NCBI GenBank assembly: GCA_039198225.1
Contig: JBCCTQ010000017.1
Location: forward strand, 18,755-82,754
Reading direction: 5' to 3'
From: JASJAR01 sp039198225
Lineage (GTDB): Bacteria > Pseudomonadota > Alphaproteobacteria > Rhodobacterales > Rhodobacteraceae
Length of the DNA stretch: 64,000 nt
Under the pieces are notes generated by a model. That model was not told the DNA's origin. It saw only the letters and a program-made list of their open reading frames with translations, and did no database searches. Shown one piece after another: positions 17,092-25,820 of the stretch. A program made the position numbers and the translations under genes. How positions within the stretch are numbered: position 1 is the first letter of the stretch; every line of letters begins with the position of its first letter.

Positions 17092-18426
17092 GTGCGCGAT
17101 GAGGTCGTCTTTGACGCCGCGCTTGCGGCAGCTTCTCTTCTGGTCGTCGATGACGAACCAGGCATGCGGCATTTCTTGCAAAAGTCCCTTGCTGGAAAGT
17201 GCGCCCGCGTAGACGTCTCCAAAACGGCCGCTCAGGCGTCTGAATTGCTCGACCAGACGAGCTACGATGTCATCATCATTGACAACATCATGCCGGGGCA
17301 GACCGGAATCGAATGGCTCCGCGAACAGCGCCAGGTCGGGCTCCATTCAGATGTGATCGTCATCACGGCCTATGCCGATCTCGAGACGGCCATCGAAGCG
17401 CTGCGCGCCGGAGCGAGTGACTTCATATTAAAGCCGTTCCGCTCGAACCAGGTGCTCAATGCAATCTCGAAATGCCTTGCGAAATCGTCGCTTCAAAAGC
17501 AAAATTCGCTGCTCCGCCACGAGCTGAGCGAGGGCAAGGATCTCCTCCGCCACCGAAATACTCTGATTGGCTCTTCTCCGGCCAGCCGCGAGGTCCGACT
17601 TCAGATCGAAACGGCCGCGCAGATTGACGGCGACGTGGTCATTCAAGGCGAGACCGGTCTCGGCAAGGAAGTCGCCGCGCGGATGCTCCATGGGGCGTCG
17701 GCTCGAGGTGACAAACCGTTTACACCGTTGCAGTGCTACGGCCTTGAGGCGAGTGACCTACGCGACCGCCTCTTCGGCTCGCTCGATCTGGCCGGTGACG
17801 GGCATGAAGGGATCCTGCGCTATACGGAAGGCGGGGTCATCTATTTCGAAGATGTGGAACTCCTCGATTCCGCCGGGCAGGGCATTCTCCTTGAATGGTT
17901 GTCGACCCAGCGTTTTCGACCGGTGGGCGGGTCGAGGAGCTTCCCGACAGACATCCGCGTTGTTTGCTCCTGTTCCGAACCGTTGCGTGCGGCCGTCGAT
18001 CGCGGACGGTTTCACCAAGATTTGTATTATCTATTGAACGTGCATGAGATCCGGCTGCCGCCGCTCCGTGAGCGGCCCGAGGACATTGTCGAGATTGCAG
18101 ATGTGTTCAACGCAGCAATCGCTGAGCGCATCGGAGCAACGCCGCTCGATCTGACGGCATCCGCAAAGCGCAAGCTGATGGCCCATACCTGGCCGGGAAA
18201 CGTGATGGAGCTCCGCAACATCGTGGAGCGCGCCTTGATCCTTGGAAGTTTCGATGGCGCGCTGAAAGATGTGGGGCCGGAAGAGACCGAAAGCCTGGCC
18301 GCAGTGGAGCAGCGCCACATTCTGCGGGTCCTCGAAGCGTGCGGCGGCAACCGAGCGGAGGCAGCACGGCGCCTTGGCGTCGCGCGCAAGACCATCGACC
18401 GCAAATGCCAAGCCTGGAACATCTAG
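17092..18426 (+). CDS. NtrC-family response regulator lacking the GAFTGA motif
   Basis: 444 residues from a GTG. Domains in order: receiver (residues 15-130, phospho-acceptor Asp64 in IIIDNIMPG, Lys in LKPF), AAA+ central domain (about 150-390) and a Fis-type helix-turn-helix (HILRVLEACGGNRAEAARRLGVARKTI). Walker A is GETGLGKE. The loop that in sigma-54 activators reads ELFGHEKGAFTGA is here LFGSLDLAGDGHEG, shorter and without GAFTGA, and Walker B reads IYFEDVE rather than LFLDEI. Such regulators, for example Rhodobacter NtrC and HupR, are known to act with the housekeeping polymerase. Directly followed by its kinase; target is probably the transporter operon downstream. Confidence 0.9.
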   Translation: MRDEVVFDAALAAASLLVVDDEPGMRHFLQKSLAGKCARVDVSKTAAQASELLDQTSYDVIIIDNIMPGQTGIEWLREQRQVGLHSDVIVITAYADLETAIEALRAGASDFILKPFRSNQVLNAISKCLAKSSLQKQNSLLRHELSEGKDLLRHRNTLIGSSPASREVRLQIETAAQIDGDVVIQGETGLGKEVAARMLHGASARGDKPFTPLQCYGLEASDLRDRLFGSLDLAGDGHEGILRYTEGGVIYFEDVELLDSAGQGILLEWLSTQRFRPVGGSRSFPTDIRVVCSCSEPLRAAVDRGRFHQDLYYLLNVHEIRLPPLRERPEDIVEIADVFNAAIAERIGATPLDLTASAKRKLMAHTWPGNVMELRNIVERALILGSFDGALKDVGPEETESLAAVEQRHILRVLEACGGNRAEAARRLGVARKTIDRKCQAWNI

Positions 18427-18427
18427 C

Positions 18428-20392
18428 TTGGCCACTTCAAGCGTAAGGCTTCGGCTCCTCGTTTTGGCGCTCCTTCCGCTTGTCGTTCTGATGCCCATCC
18501 TTTTGGGCATCACGATGATCCGACTGGTCAGTCGATATGACGAGTTGCTAATTGCAAAAGTTCAAAGTGATCTCCGCGTGGCCGAGCAGTTTTTTGGCCA
18601 GATCGAAGAGGCGCAAGCTCAAGGCCTGACTGCTCTTGCGCAGTCGACGCGGTTTAGGACGGCCATCGACCAGGGCGGCGCGCGGTTTGCCACTTTCCTA
18701 GAGGAGGAACGCGATCGGGTTGGCCTCGACTTTTTGGTCGTTGGTGCCGCGCTCGATGATCCGGCCTTCCCGGTAATGGCTCGGCCCATTTTAGCGGAGG
18801 CGACCGAGACGGCGCCGAGCGCTGGACTGGCAGTTTTTGACCCTAATGCCCTGGAGACGGTGCGGCGCGGACTCGCGGAACGCGCGCTCCTTTCGCTGGT
18901 GGAAACACCGGCCGCACGGCCCATTGAGCAGACGGAAGAGCACCGGGGCATGGTCATTCTGGCCGCCCACCGCATTCAAGGGACCGACGGCTATCTTTTG
19001 GCTGGCAGGCTTTTAAACCGAAACACCGAAATCATCGATCAGATGAACTCCCTGATCTACCAGCACGACGAAACAGATGACGCCCGCGCAGGCACAACCA
19101 CGCTCTTTCTCGACGATGTGCGGATCTCGACAAATGTCCGGCTTTTCGAAGGCTCCCGCGCCCTGGGCACCCGGGTTTCTGAAGTGGTCTGGCAGCAGGT
19201 CCTAGAAGACGGCGAGACTTGGCTCGACCGGGCCTTTGTCGTCAACGATTGGTACATTTCGGGATATGTGCCGCTGCGGGACGGCGCGGGCGACCGTATC
19301 GGCATGCTCTATACCGGGTTCCTCGAAGCGCCGGTTACGATCCAGCGCAATCAAACAATTTTAACCCTCGTTCTGGCCTTCTTCGCCGTGATCGCGGCGA
19401 CCGTGCCCCTGTTTCTTAGGCTCGCCAGCGGCGTGTTCGCACCGCTTGAAGTGATGAGTAAGACGATGGCGAAGGTCGAAGACGGTGCCCTCGATGCCCG
19501 CATCGGTCAGGTCGATGCGCAAGATGAAATCGGCTCGGTGGCAGGCCATCTCGACCGCCTTCTCGACCAGGTCCAAGAGCGGGACGCCAAGCTCCGAACC
19601 TATGCCGACAATCTCAACTCGCTGGTCGAACAGCGCACGAAGGAATTGCGCGACGCCAACCAAAAGCTAGAGGAGACCTTTTCTCAACTCGTGCTGAAAG
19701 AGAAGCTCGCCACCTTGGGAGAGGTCACGGCCGGGGTGGCCCACGAGATCAATAATCCGGTGGCGGTCATTCAAGGGAACCTTGAGCTTTTGCGTGACGC
19801 TCTGTCCTCGGAGCAGCGCGCGGATCTCAAAACCGAGCTCGATCTGATTGATGCCCAAACCCAGCGGATCAGCGTGATCACCGGAAAGCTCCTCAACTTT
19901 TCGCGGCCGGGCGAATTGTCGGACGGAGCATCGCGGGTGGATGCGCGCAAGGCCACGGCGGATGCGCTCCTTTTGGTGGCGCCGGATGCGGCCAAGGCCG
20001 ATGTTGCGATGGTTGAAGACCACATACCCGCGCCGCCCCTCTCGATCGTGGAAAGCGAGCTGCAGCAGATCCTCGTAAACCTGCTCCTCAATGCCATCCA
20101 AGCAATGGATGGGGGTGGGACCTTGACTGTCCGCAGCTTTCCCGAAACGCGGGATGGTGCACCTGGGACCTGTATCAGTGTTACGGATACGGGCACCGGC
20201 ATCCCAGCCGAAAGACTCGACCAGATCTTCGATCCGTTCTTCACGACAAAACAGGCTGAAGGGACGGGTTTGGGCCTCTCAATCAGCCACGCGCTCGCGG
20301 CCAAGGCCGACGGAATACTCACCGTCGAGAGCGAACTCGGCGTCGGCACAACATTTTTTCTGTGGGTCCCGGCGGGGGACAATTTGTCCTGA
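18428..20392 (+). CDS. Membrane sensor histidine kinase
   Basis: 654 residues from a TTG at 18428, one base after the regulator stop; the frame is open further upstream inside the regulator but that part reads as noise. A first membrane helix (LLVLALLPLVVLMPILLGI) is followed by a periplasmic Cache-like sensor of about 280 residues, a second helix (LTLVLAFFAVIAATVPLFL), HAMP, a coiled coil, the H-box GVAHEINNP (His439) and an ATPase domain with N-box NLLLNAIQAM, G1 DTGTGIP and G2 GTGLGLS. The H-box variant and Cache sensor resemble DctB-type carboxylate sensors. It should phosphorylate the regulator at 17092. Start codon is uncertain. Confidence 0.9.
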   Translation: MATSSVRLRLLVLALLPLVVLMPILLGITMIRLVSRYDELLIAKVQSDLRVAEQFFGQIEEAQAQGLTALAQSTRFRTAIDQGGARFATFLEEERDRVGLDFLVVGAALDDPAFPVMARPILAEATETAPSAGLAVFDPNALETVRRGLAERALLSLVETPAARPIEQTEEHRGMVILAAHRIQGTDGYLLAGRLLNRNTEIIDQMNSLIYQHDETDDARAGTTTLFLDDVRISTNVRLFEGSRALGTRVSEVVWQQVLEDGETWLDRAFVVNDWYISGYVPLRDGAGDRIGMLYTGFLEAPVTIQRNQTILTLVLAFFAVIAATVPLFLRLASGVFAPLEVMSKTMAKVEDGALDARIGQVDAQDEIGSVAGHLDRLLDQVQERDAKLRTYADNLNSLVEQRTKELRDANQKLEETFSQLVLKEKLATLGEVTAGVAHEINNPVAVIQGNLELLRDALSSEQRADLKTELDLIDAQTQRISVITGKLLNFSRPGELSDGASRVDARKATADALLLVAPDAAKADVAMVEDHIPAPPLSIVESELQQILVNLLLNAIQAMDGGGTLTVRSFPETRDGAPGTCISVTDTGTGIPAERLDQIFDPFFTTKQAEGTGLGLSISHALAAKADGILTVESELGVGTTFFLWVPAGDNLS

Positions 20393-20421
20393 CCACGGGG
20401 CGTATTGCGGAAAAAAGTGGA

Positions 20422-20477
20422 CATTTTGACCTTGGGCCATCCGCCCTGGCCGCTGAAATATGGTCATTTTGACCTTG
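20422..20477 (+). promoter_or_regulatory. Two 13-bp direct repeats upstream of the transporter operon
   Basis: CATTTTGACCTTG occurs at 20422-20434 and exactly again at 20465-20477, 43 bases apart (about four helical turns). Both are preceded by TGG plus one base. AT-rich DNA (20490-20530) follows. Same-face spacing, position upstream of the OFA transporter and nearness to a regulator gene make these candidate sites for the response regulator. No clear sigma-54 (-24/-12) site was found here. Confidence 0.55.
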
Positions 20478-20653
20478 CTGCACTGCAGCATAATTCATCT
20501 AAGTTACTGATAATAAACATTTAAATAGGTTGACATGAGGCGGCTTCAAGCCCCAAGCACCAAGGAAGGGCGCCGTATACCAATGTCGACAATCCCGTCG
20601 ACGCACCGCGTTCTGAGGGGGTGAGGAGCCCCTTCCATCTCGGAGGACACGTC

Positions 20654-22357
20654 ATGTCAGACTCAGGAGCAGGAGCGCTGGGCTTCTTGCGCAAGGAAAA
20701 CATCGTAGCCCCTGATGGCTACAACCGCTGGCGTGTGCCGCCGGCCTCGATCGCGATCCATCTTTGCATCGGATCGGTTTATGCGTGGTCGGTTTTCAAC
20801 CCGCCGCTAACGCGCGAACTCGGTGTGGTCGCGTCTTCGGCGAGCGACTGGTCTCTGTCCTCGGTGGTTTGGATTTTCTCGGTCGCCATCGTTGTGCTCG
20901 GCCTGACCGCCGCGGTTGGTGGTAAATGGCTGGAGAAGGTCGGACCGCGCTATGTGGGCGTTGTGGCGGCCTGCCTTTGGGGCGGTGGTTTCCTCGTGGG
21001 CTCCATGGGCATCGCATCCCATCAGCTCTGGCTCGTCTATCTTGGCTACGGCGTCCTCGGCGGCATGGGTCTTGGGCTCGGTTACGTGTCACCGGTCTCC
21101 ACGCTCATCCGTTGGTTCCCTGACCGCCGCGGCATGGCGACGGGCATGGCCATTATGGGTTTCGGCGGGGGCGCGATGATCGGTGCGCCGCTGAAGACCT
21201 GGCTTCTAAGCCTCTATTCGAGCGCTCCTGACTATCTCGGTGCGGAAAGCGCTGTGACACTCGTCACAGAAGGCGGCCGCCGTTTCGCCGAGACCGCGTC
21301 AGGCCTCGTTGAGGTCGTAGTCGCCAGCGCCGATCAGGCAGCTGCCTTTGGCGGAGAGGCGGGCGTCTACATCGTCGGCACCGGCAATACCGGCGCTGCC
21401 GGCGCCTTCATGACGCTCGGCATCGTCTACTTCGCCGTGATGATGGTTGCTGCATTCCAATACCGCGTCCCGCGCGAAGGTTGGAAGCCTGCTGGATGGG
21501 AGCCGAAACCCGCTGCCGGCGGCATGGTCACCCGCAGCAACGTCCATATCGACGAAGCGCATAAGACGCCGCAATTCTGGCTTCTCTGGATCGTGCTTTG
21601 CTTCAACGTGACCGCCGGGATCGGTGTGATCGGCGTGGCCAAGACGATGATCAACGAGATCTTTGGCGATCTTGCCCTCGTGACCGCGGCCTTTGCGGGC
21701 ACCTATGTTCTGATGATCTCGGTCTTTAACATGGTGGGGCGGTTTTTCTGGGCTTCGACCTCAGACTTCATCGGAAGAAAGAACACCTATCACTGTTTCT
21801 TTGTGCTCGGCACGATCCTTTACTGCACGATCCCCTTCTTTGCGGCATCGGGCGGGGTCACGGCGCTGATCGGGTTCTACATCGCCACGATGATCATCTT
21901 CACGATGTATGGCGGCGGCTTTGCGACGATCCCGGCCTATCTCGCCGATATCTTCGGAACGCTCCATGTCGGCGGTATCCACGGACGGCTTCTGACCGCC
22001 TGGTCGACGGCCGGTGTTCTGGGACCGTTTGCGATCACGTACCTCCGCAACATGTCGAAGGAAAACGCGATTGTCGATCTTGCGTCGGTGGTTGACCCGG
22101 CGGCGTTTGCCGAAAAGTTCGGCGCCCCGCTGTCCCAGCTCAATGAGCTTGTGGCTGCGAACACGGTGACGATCGCGAGCCTTATGGACATCGCGCCGGC
22201 GGGCACGGTCGACCCCACATCGACGCTCTACAACACCACGATGTTCTGCATGGCTGGACTTCTGGTGATTGCTTTCTTCGCCAATCTGATGGTGCGGCCG
22301 GTGGGTGAAAAGCACCACGTCAACGCAACGCATCCGAGCGCTGTTCCGGCGGAGTAA
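20654..22357 (+). CDS. Oxalate/formate antiporter family MFS transporter
   Basis: 567 residues from ATG at 20654 (GGAGG seven bases upstream). It has about 12 membrane helices and the OFA family opening YNRWRVPPASIAIHLCIGSVYAWSVFNPPLTRELG, seen in OxlT-like carriers and in many monocarboxylate carriers of this family. An unusually long loop (about residues 195-250, with GGRRFAETASGLVEVVVASADQAAAFGG) lies between the halves, longer than in OxlT. The likely substrate is oxalate, formate or another small carboxylate, inferred from the family and from the molybdoenzyme downstream. First gene of transporter-ydeP-fdhD. Confidence 0.9.
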   Translation: MSDSGAGALGFLRKENIVAPDGYNRWRVPPASIAIHLCIGSVYAWSVFNPPLTRELGVVASSASDWSLSSVVWIFSVAIVVLGLTAAVGGKWLEKVGPRYVGVVAACLWGGGFLVGSMGIASHQLWLVYLGYGVLGGMGLGLGYVSPVSTLIRWFPDRRGMATGMAIMGFGGGAMIGAPLKTWLLSLYSSAPDYLGAESAVTLVTEGGRRFAETASGLVEVVVASADQAAAFGGEAGVYIVGTGNTGAAGAFMTLGIVYFAVMMVAAFQYRVPREGWKPAGWEPKPAAGGMVTRSNVHIDEAHKTPQFWLLWIVLCFNVTAGIGVIGVAKTMINEIFGDLALVTAAFAGTYVLMISVFNMVGRFFWASTSDFIGRKNTYHCFFVLGTILYCTIPFFAASGGVTALIGFYIATMIIFTMYGGGFATIPAYLADIFGTLHVGGIHGRLLTAWSTAGVLGPFAITYLRNMSKENAIVDLASVVDPAAFAEKFGAPLSQLNELVAANTVTIASLMDIAPAGTVDPTSTLYNTTMFCMAGLLVIAFFANLMVRPVGEKHHVNATHPSAVPAE

Positions 22358-22371
22358 GTCCTCCGTCTCTG

Positions 22372-22404
22372 GCAGGGCCGCGGTCTCTTCCCACGCGGCC
22401 CTGC
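22372..22404 (+). other. Intercistronic hairpin between transporter and oxidoreductase genes
   Basis: GCAGGGCCGCG (22372-22382) pairs perfectly with CGCGGCCCTGC (22394-22404) over an 11-base loop. There is no T-run, so it is more likely an mRNA-stability or differential-expression element than a full terminator. Confidence 0.6.
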
Positions 22405-22464
22405 TCAGTCTCGCCCAACCAGTCAAAATCATTCTGTTCATAGCCAGGCAAGGGAGGCTCAGTG

Positions 22465-24768
22465 ATGTCCCAGAACAATTGCATCCGGAAACCCTCGAAC
22501 GCCGCTGGAGGTTGGGGCGCCCTGAAGAGCGTCGGCCGCACGCTTATGGGCTCCGGCAAACCGGTGAGGGGCGCCAAGACCCTTCTCAGCCTCAATCAAG
22601 CCGACGGGTTCGATTGCCCGGGCTGCGCCTGGGGCGACCCCGAACACGGCTCCTCATTTGAATTCTGCGAAAACGGCGTGAAGGCAGTTGCTTGGGAAGC
22701 AACCCGGGAACGTGTGACGACAGAGTTTTTCGCCGAACACAGTGTGACCGATCTCCAATCCTGGAGCGACTACGATCTCGAACATCAAGGCCGGCTGACC
22801 AAGCCGATGCGGTACAACGGCGAGACCGACCATTATGAGGAAGTCACTTGGGAGGACGCCTTCGCGGGCATCGCTGCCGAACTCAACGCGCTGGAAGATC
22901 CGAACCAAGCGGAGTTTTACACATCCGGCCGGGCCTCGAACGAAGCCGCGTTTCTCTACCAGCTTTTTGTTCGCCTCTACGGCACGAACAATTTCCCCGA
23001 TTGCTCCAACATGTGCCACGAAGCGTCGGGCGTGGCCCTCATCCAGTCGATCGGTATCGGCAAGGGCACTGTCCATCTGGAAGATTTCGAGAAAGCCGAC
23101 CTCGTCTATTGCGTGGGTCAAAACCCCGGCACCAACCATCCGCGGATGCTGTCTTCGCTTAGAGGCGTCGTGGAACGCGGTGCGAAGGTTTGCGTTTTCA
23201 ATACGCTTAAGGAAAAGGGCCTCACCCGCTTCGCCGACCCGCAGGAAAAGGTCGAAATGATCCGCGGCGGGTCTGAGCCGACATCGACGGATTATTACCG
23301 GCCGCGCCTCGGCGGCGACATGGCCGTATTCCGCGGCATGTCCAAAATCGTGCTTGAGGCTGAAGATCATGCCAAGGCAAACGGGCAGCATCCGGTGCTC
23401 GATCACGAGTTTCTTGCCGAGCATACGGCAGGTTTTGAGGAATGGTGCGCGATGGTGCGCGCGACCTCCTGGGAGCATATCGAAGACCAATCCGGCCTGA
23501 CGCGAGACCAAATCGAGGCTGCGGCGGAACTTTACATTAATGCCGAGCGGGTCATCGCAACCTGGGCGATGGGGATCACCCAGCACCTCCATTCGGTGCC
23601 GACCATCCGTGAAATCGCGTCATTCATGTTTTTGAAGGGCAATATTGGCCGAGAAGGTGCGGGGCTTTGCCCCGTGCGGGGCCATTCGAACGTGCAGGGC
23701 GACCGGACCGTCGGCATCAATGAGAAAGCACCGAAACCCCTAATCGACGCGCTGGAGAAAGAACTCGGCGTGAAGATGCCGCGGGAGCCTGGGCATAACG
23801 TGACCCATGCCATTGGCGCCATGCTTGACGGATCTGCGAAGGCCTTTTTCGCGCTAGGGGGCAATTTTGCCCGCGCCGTGCCCGACAGCACCTTGGTGGC
23901 CGATGCCTTCCGACAAATGAAACTGACCGTCAACGTGGCGACCAAGCTCAACCACGGCCATCTGATGCCCGGCAAGGCATCCTACATATTGCCGTGCCTT
24001 GGGCGCACCGAGATCGACCGGAACTCCCGCATGGAACGGCAGATGGTGACGGTCGAAGATTCGATGTCGATGGTCCACGGGTCATCCGGCATCAATCTTC
24101 CGGCCTCCAAGGATCTTCTCTCCGAAGTGCGCATCGTGGCCGGGATCGCTAAGGCGACCGTCGGGAGCGCGGTTGTCGACTGGGACGCACTCGGCGACGA
24201 CAATGACAAAATCCGCGACATGATTGCGCGTGTTCTGCCGATCTACGGCAATTTCAACGAAGACGTCCGCAAACCACGCGGGTTTTGGCTCCGAAACCCG
24301 GCCACTTGCCGGGAATGGAACACGCCGACAAAGCGCGCCAATTTCGGCGAAGCGGATTTGCGCGAGGCCACCGAGTGGCAAAGGATCAAAGGTGAGCCTG
24401 AGACTTTTGTCCTCCAAACTTTTCGCAGCCACGACCAGTACAACACCACGATCTACGGCATGGATGACCGGTACCGCGGCGTTTACGGCATCAGAAATGT
24501 CATGTTCATCAATCCCGAAGACATGGAGAAAGCCGGCGTCGCGGCGGGGGATCTCGTGGATATCACCGGCACCTATGACGACGGCCGGGTCCGCGCCTGC
24601 CGTGGTTTCCGGGTCGTGCCATACGACACGCCCCAAGGCTGCATCGCCGGATATTATCCTGAGATGAACGAGCTTGTTCCTCACCAAACGGTGGGTGAAC
24701 AAAGCTTCACCCCCACGTCAAAATCCGTAGTGGTGCGTATTGCGCGCCATGAACCAGAAAGCGTGTGA
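22465..24768 (+). CDS. ydeP: FdhF/YdeP family molybdopterin oxidoreductase
   Basis: 767 residues from ATG at 22465 (GGGAGG upstream). It matches E. coli YdeP along its length: GFDCPGCAWGDPEHGSSFEFCENG near residue 45, FYTSGRASNEAAFLYQLFVR, FPDCSNMCHEASGVALIQSIG, GHSNVQGDRTVGI and SHDQYNTTIYGMDDRYRGV. The N-terminus lacks the CxxCxxxC [4Fe-4S] spacing of catalytic formate dehydrogenases; the Cys in NMCHE could ligate molybdenum. The reaction of this family is not established; E. coli YdeP is linked to acid resistance. The fdhD partner overlaps its end. Confidence 0.93.
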   Translation: MSQNNCIRKPSNAAGGWGALKSVGRTLMGSGKPVRGAKTLLSLNQADGFDCPGCAWGDPEHGSSFEFCENGVKAVAWEATRERVTTEFFAEHSVTDLQSWSDYDLEHQGRLTKPMRYNGETDHYEEVTWEDAFAGIAAELNALEDPNQAEFYTSGRASNEAAFLYQLFVRLYGTNNFPDCSNMCHEASGVALIQSIGIGKGTVHLEDFEKADLVYCVGQNPGTNHPRMLSSLRGVVERGAKVCVFNTLKEKGLTRFADPQEKVEMIRGGSEPTSTDYYRPRLGGDMAVFRGMSKIVLEAEDHAKANGQHPVLDHEFLAEHTAGFEEWCAMVRATSWEHIEDQSGLTRDQIEAAAELYINAERVIATWAMGITQHLHSVPTIREIASFMFLKGNIGREGAGLCPVRGHSNVQGDRTVGINEKAPKPLIDALEKELGVKMPREPGHNVTHAIGAMLDGSAKAFFALGGNFARAVPDSTLVADAFRQMKLTVNVATKLNHGHLMPGKASYILPCLGRTEIDRNSRMERQMVTVEDSMSMVHGSSGINLPASKDLLSEVRIVAGIAKATVGSAVVDWDALGDDNDKIRDMIARVLPIYGNFNEDVRKPRGFWLRNPATCREWNTPTKRANFGEADLREATEWQRIKGEPETFVLQTFRSHDQYNTTIYGMDDRYRGVYGIRNVMFINPEDMEKAGVAAGDLVDITGTYDDGRVRACRGFRVVPYDTPQGCIAGYYPEMNELVPHQTVGEQSFTPTSKSVVVRIARHEPESV

Positions 24769-25667
24769 GCGTCCCGGTGGCCGTGCACGACCTCCGCTAT
24801 TCCACGCAAACCGTGGGAGAATTTACTTCGACGAGAGGAGCAATGGATGCTCCGGCGTCCCATCAGCACGCGCCGAGCAGCCTGCGTCCGCTTCTCCGCG
24901 TTGGCGAGGAAGACCCTCACGCTGCTTACCGCACCCTCATCAACGAAGTCCCCGTCGCTCTGGTCTTTAACGGCACGACGTTGGCTGTGATGATGGCCTC
25001 CCCGCTTCAAATCGACGACTTCGCCATCGGATTTGCGCTCAGCGAAGGTTACATCCAGCGTCGCTCCGATATCGAGGAGCTCGACATCGTCCCTCACCCG
25101 ACCGGGATAGAGGCGCGTTTTTGGGTAGTCGAGGCCTGTGCCGAAGCCCTGCGTGACCGGAGGCGCGCAACGCTTGGTCCCATCGGCTGCGGGCTCTGCG
25201 GCATTGAAAGCCTCGATCAGGCTATTCGAGACGTGCCGCCTGTGACCTCGTCCCAAAGGATCTCCGTTGCCGACTTGGAGCGCGCCTTTGGAGATCTCCG
25301 AAAGCATCAACGCCTCCATGACGAAACGCGGTCCTGCCACGCGGCCGGTTTCTTTCACGCCGAGCACGGTCTCGCCTTTTGTCGGGAGGATGTGGGGCGG
25401 CAAAACGCCCTCGACAAAATCATCGGTGCGGTCGCGACCTCCGGCCTCGACCCCGAAAGCGGTGCAATCCTGATGACGTCGCGGCTGTCGGTCGAGCTCA
25501 TCCAAAAGGCGGCGACCGTGGGATTTCCGTTGCTGGCCGGGGTTTCGGGCCCCAGTGCCTTGGCGGTGGAGTTGGCCCAAGAGGCGGGCATGACGCTCCT
25601 CGGCTTTTGCAAAGGCCGGTCCTTTGACGTCTTTTCTGGCCCAGAACGCGTCACCCTCGACCGCTGA
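24765..25667 (+). CDS. fdhD: Formate dehydrogenase accessory sulfurtransferase FdhD
   Basis: 300 residues, starting with GTG that shares GTGA with the ydeP stop. FdhD moves sulfur from a cysteine desulfurase to the bis-MGD cofactor of formate-dehydrogenase-like enzymes. The conserved CxxC is at Cys142 and Cys145 (GPIGCGLCGIESL); other family segments are MASPLQIDDFAIGFALSEG, CREDVGRQNALDKIIG and SRLSVELIQKAA. Its coupling to ydeP implies that the oxidoreductase needs cofactor sulfuration. Confidence 0.95.
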   Translation: MSVPVAVHDLRYSTQTVGEFTSTRGAMDAPASHQHAPSSLRPLLRVGEEDPHAAYRTLINEVPVALVFNGTTLAVMMASPLQIDDFAIGFALSEGYIQRRSDIEELDIVPHPTGIEARFWVVEACAEALRDRRRATLGPIGCGLCGIESLDQAIRDVPPVTSSQRISVADLERAFGDLRKHQRLHDETRSCHAAGFFHAEHGLAFCREDVGRQNALDKIIGAVATSGLDPESGAILMTSRLSVELIQKAATVGFPLLAGVSGPSALAVELAQEAGMTLLGFCKGRSFDVFSGPERVTLDR

Positions 25668-25706
25668 GCAGTTGCGCGAAAATCTACCCGTACTTTGCTC
25701 ACCCCT

Positions 25707-25736
25707 TGGTCTGGTCTGGTCTGGTCTGGCCTGGCC
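25707..25736. repeat. Pentanucleotide tandem repeat (TGGTC x4, TGGCC x2)
   Basis: Six consecutive 5-base units in 30 bases, in the 153-base gap between fdhD and xth and 85 bases upstream of the xth start. The units are exact apart from the T to C shift in the last two. Such tracts can change length by slippage, but this one lies outside the coding frames I support. Confidence 0.75.
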
Positions 25737-25820
25737 GCAGTCCCGGCCGATGCTGAGAACCGTCTGGACCCCCGGAACCAACCCAATTACGTTCCGCGCT
25801 CCGCACCGAGGAGCCCCGCC

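Noticed and set aside
20530..20560. TTGACA upstream of the transporter as a sigma-70 -35 element
   Set aside because: No acceptable -10 hexamer lies 16-18 bases downstream.
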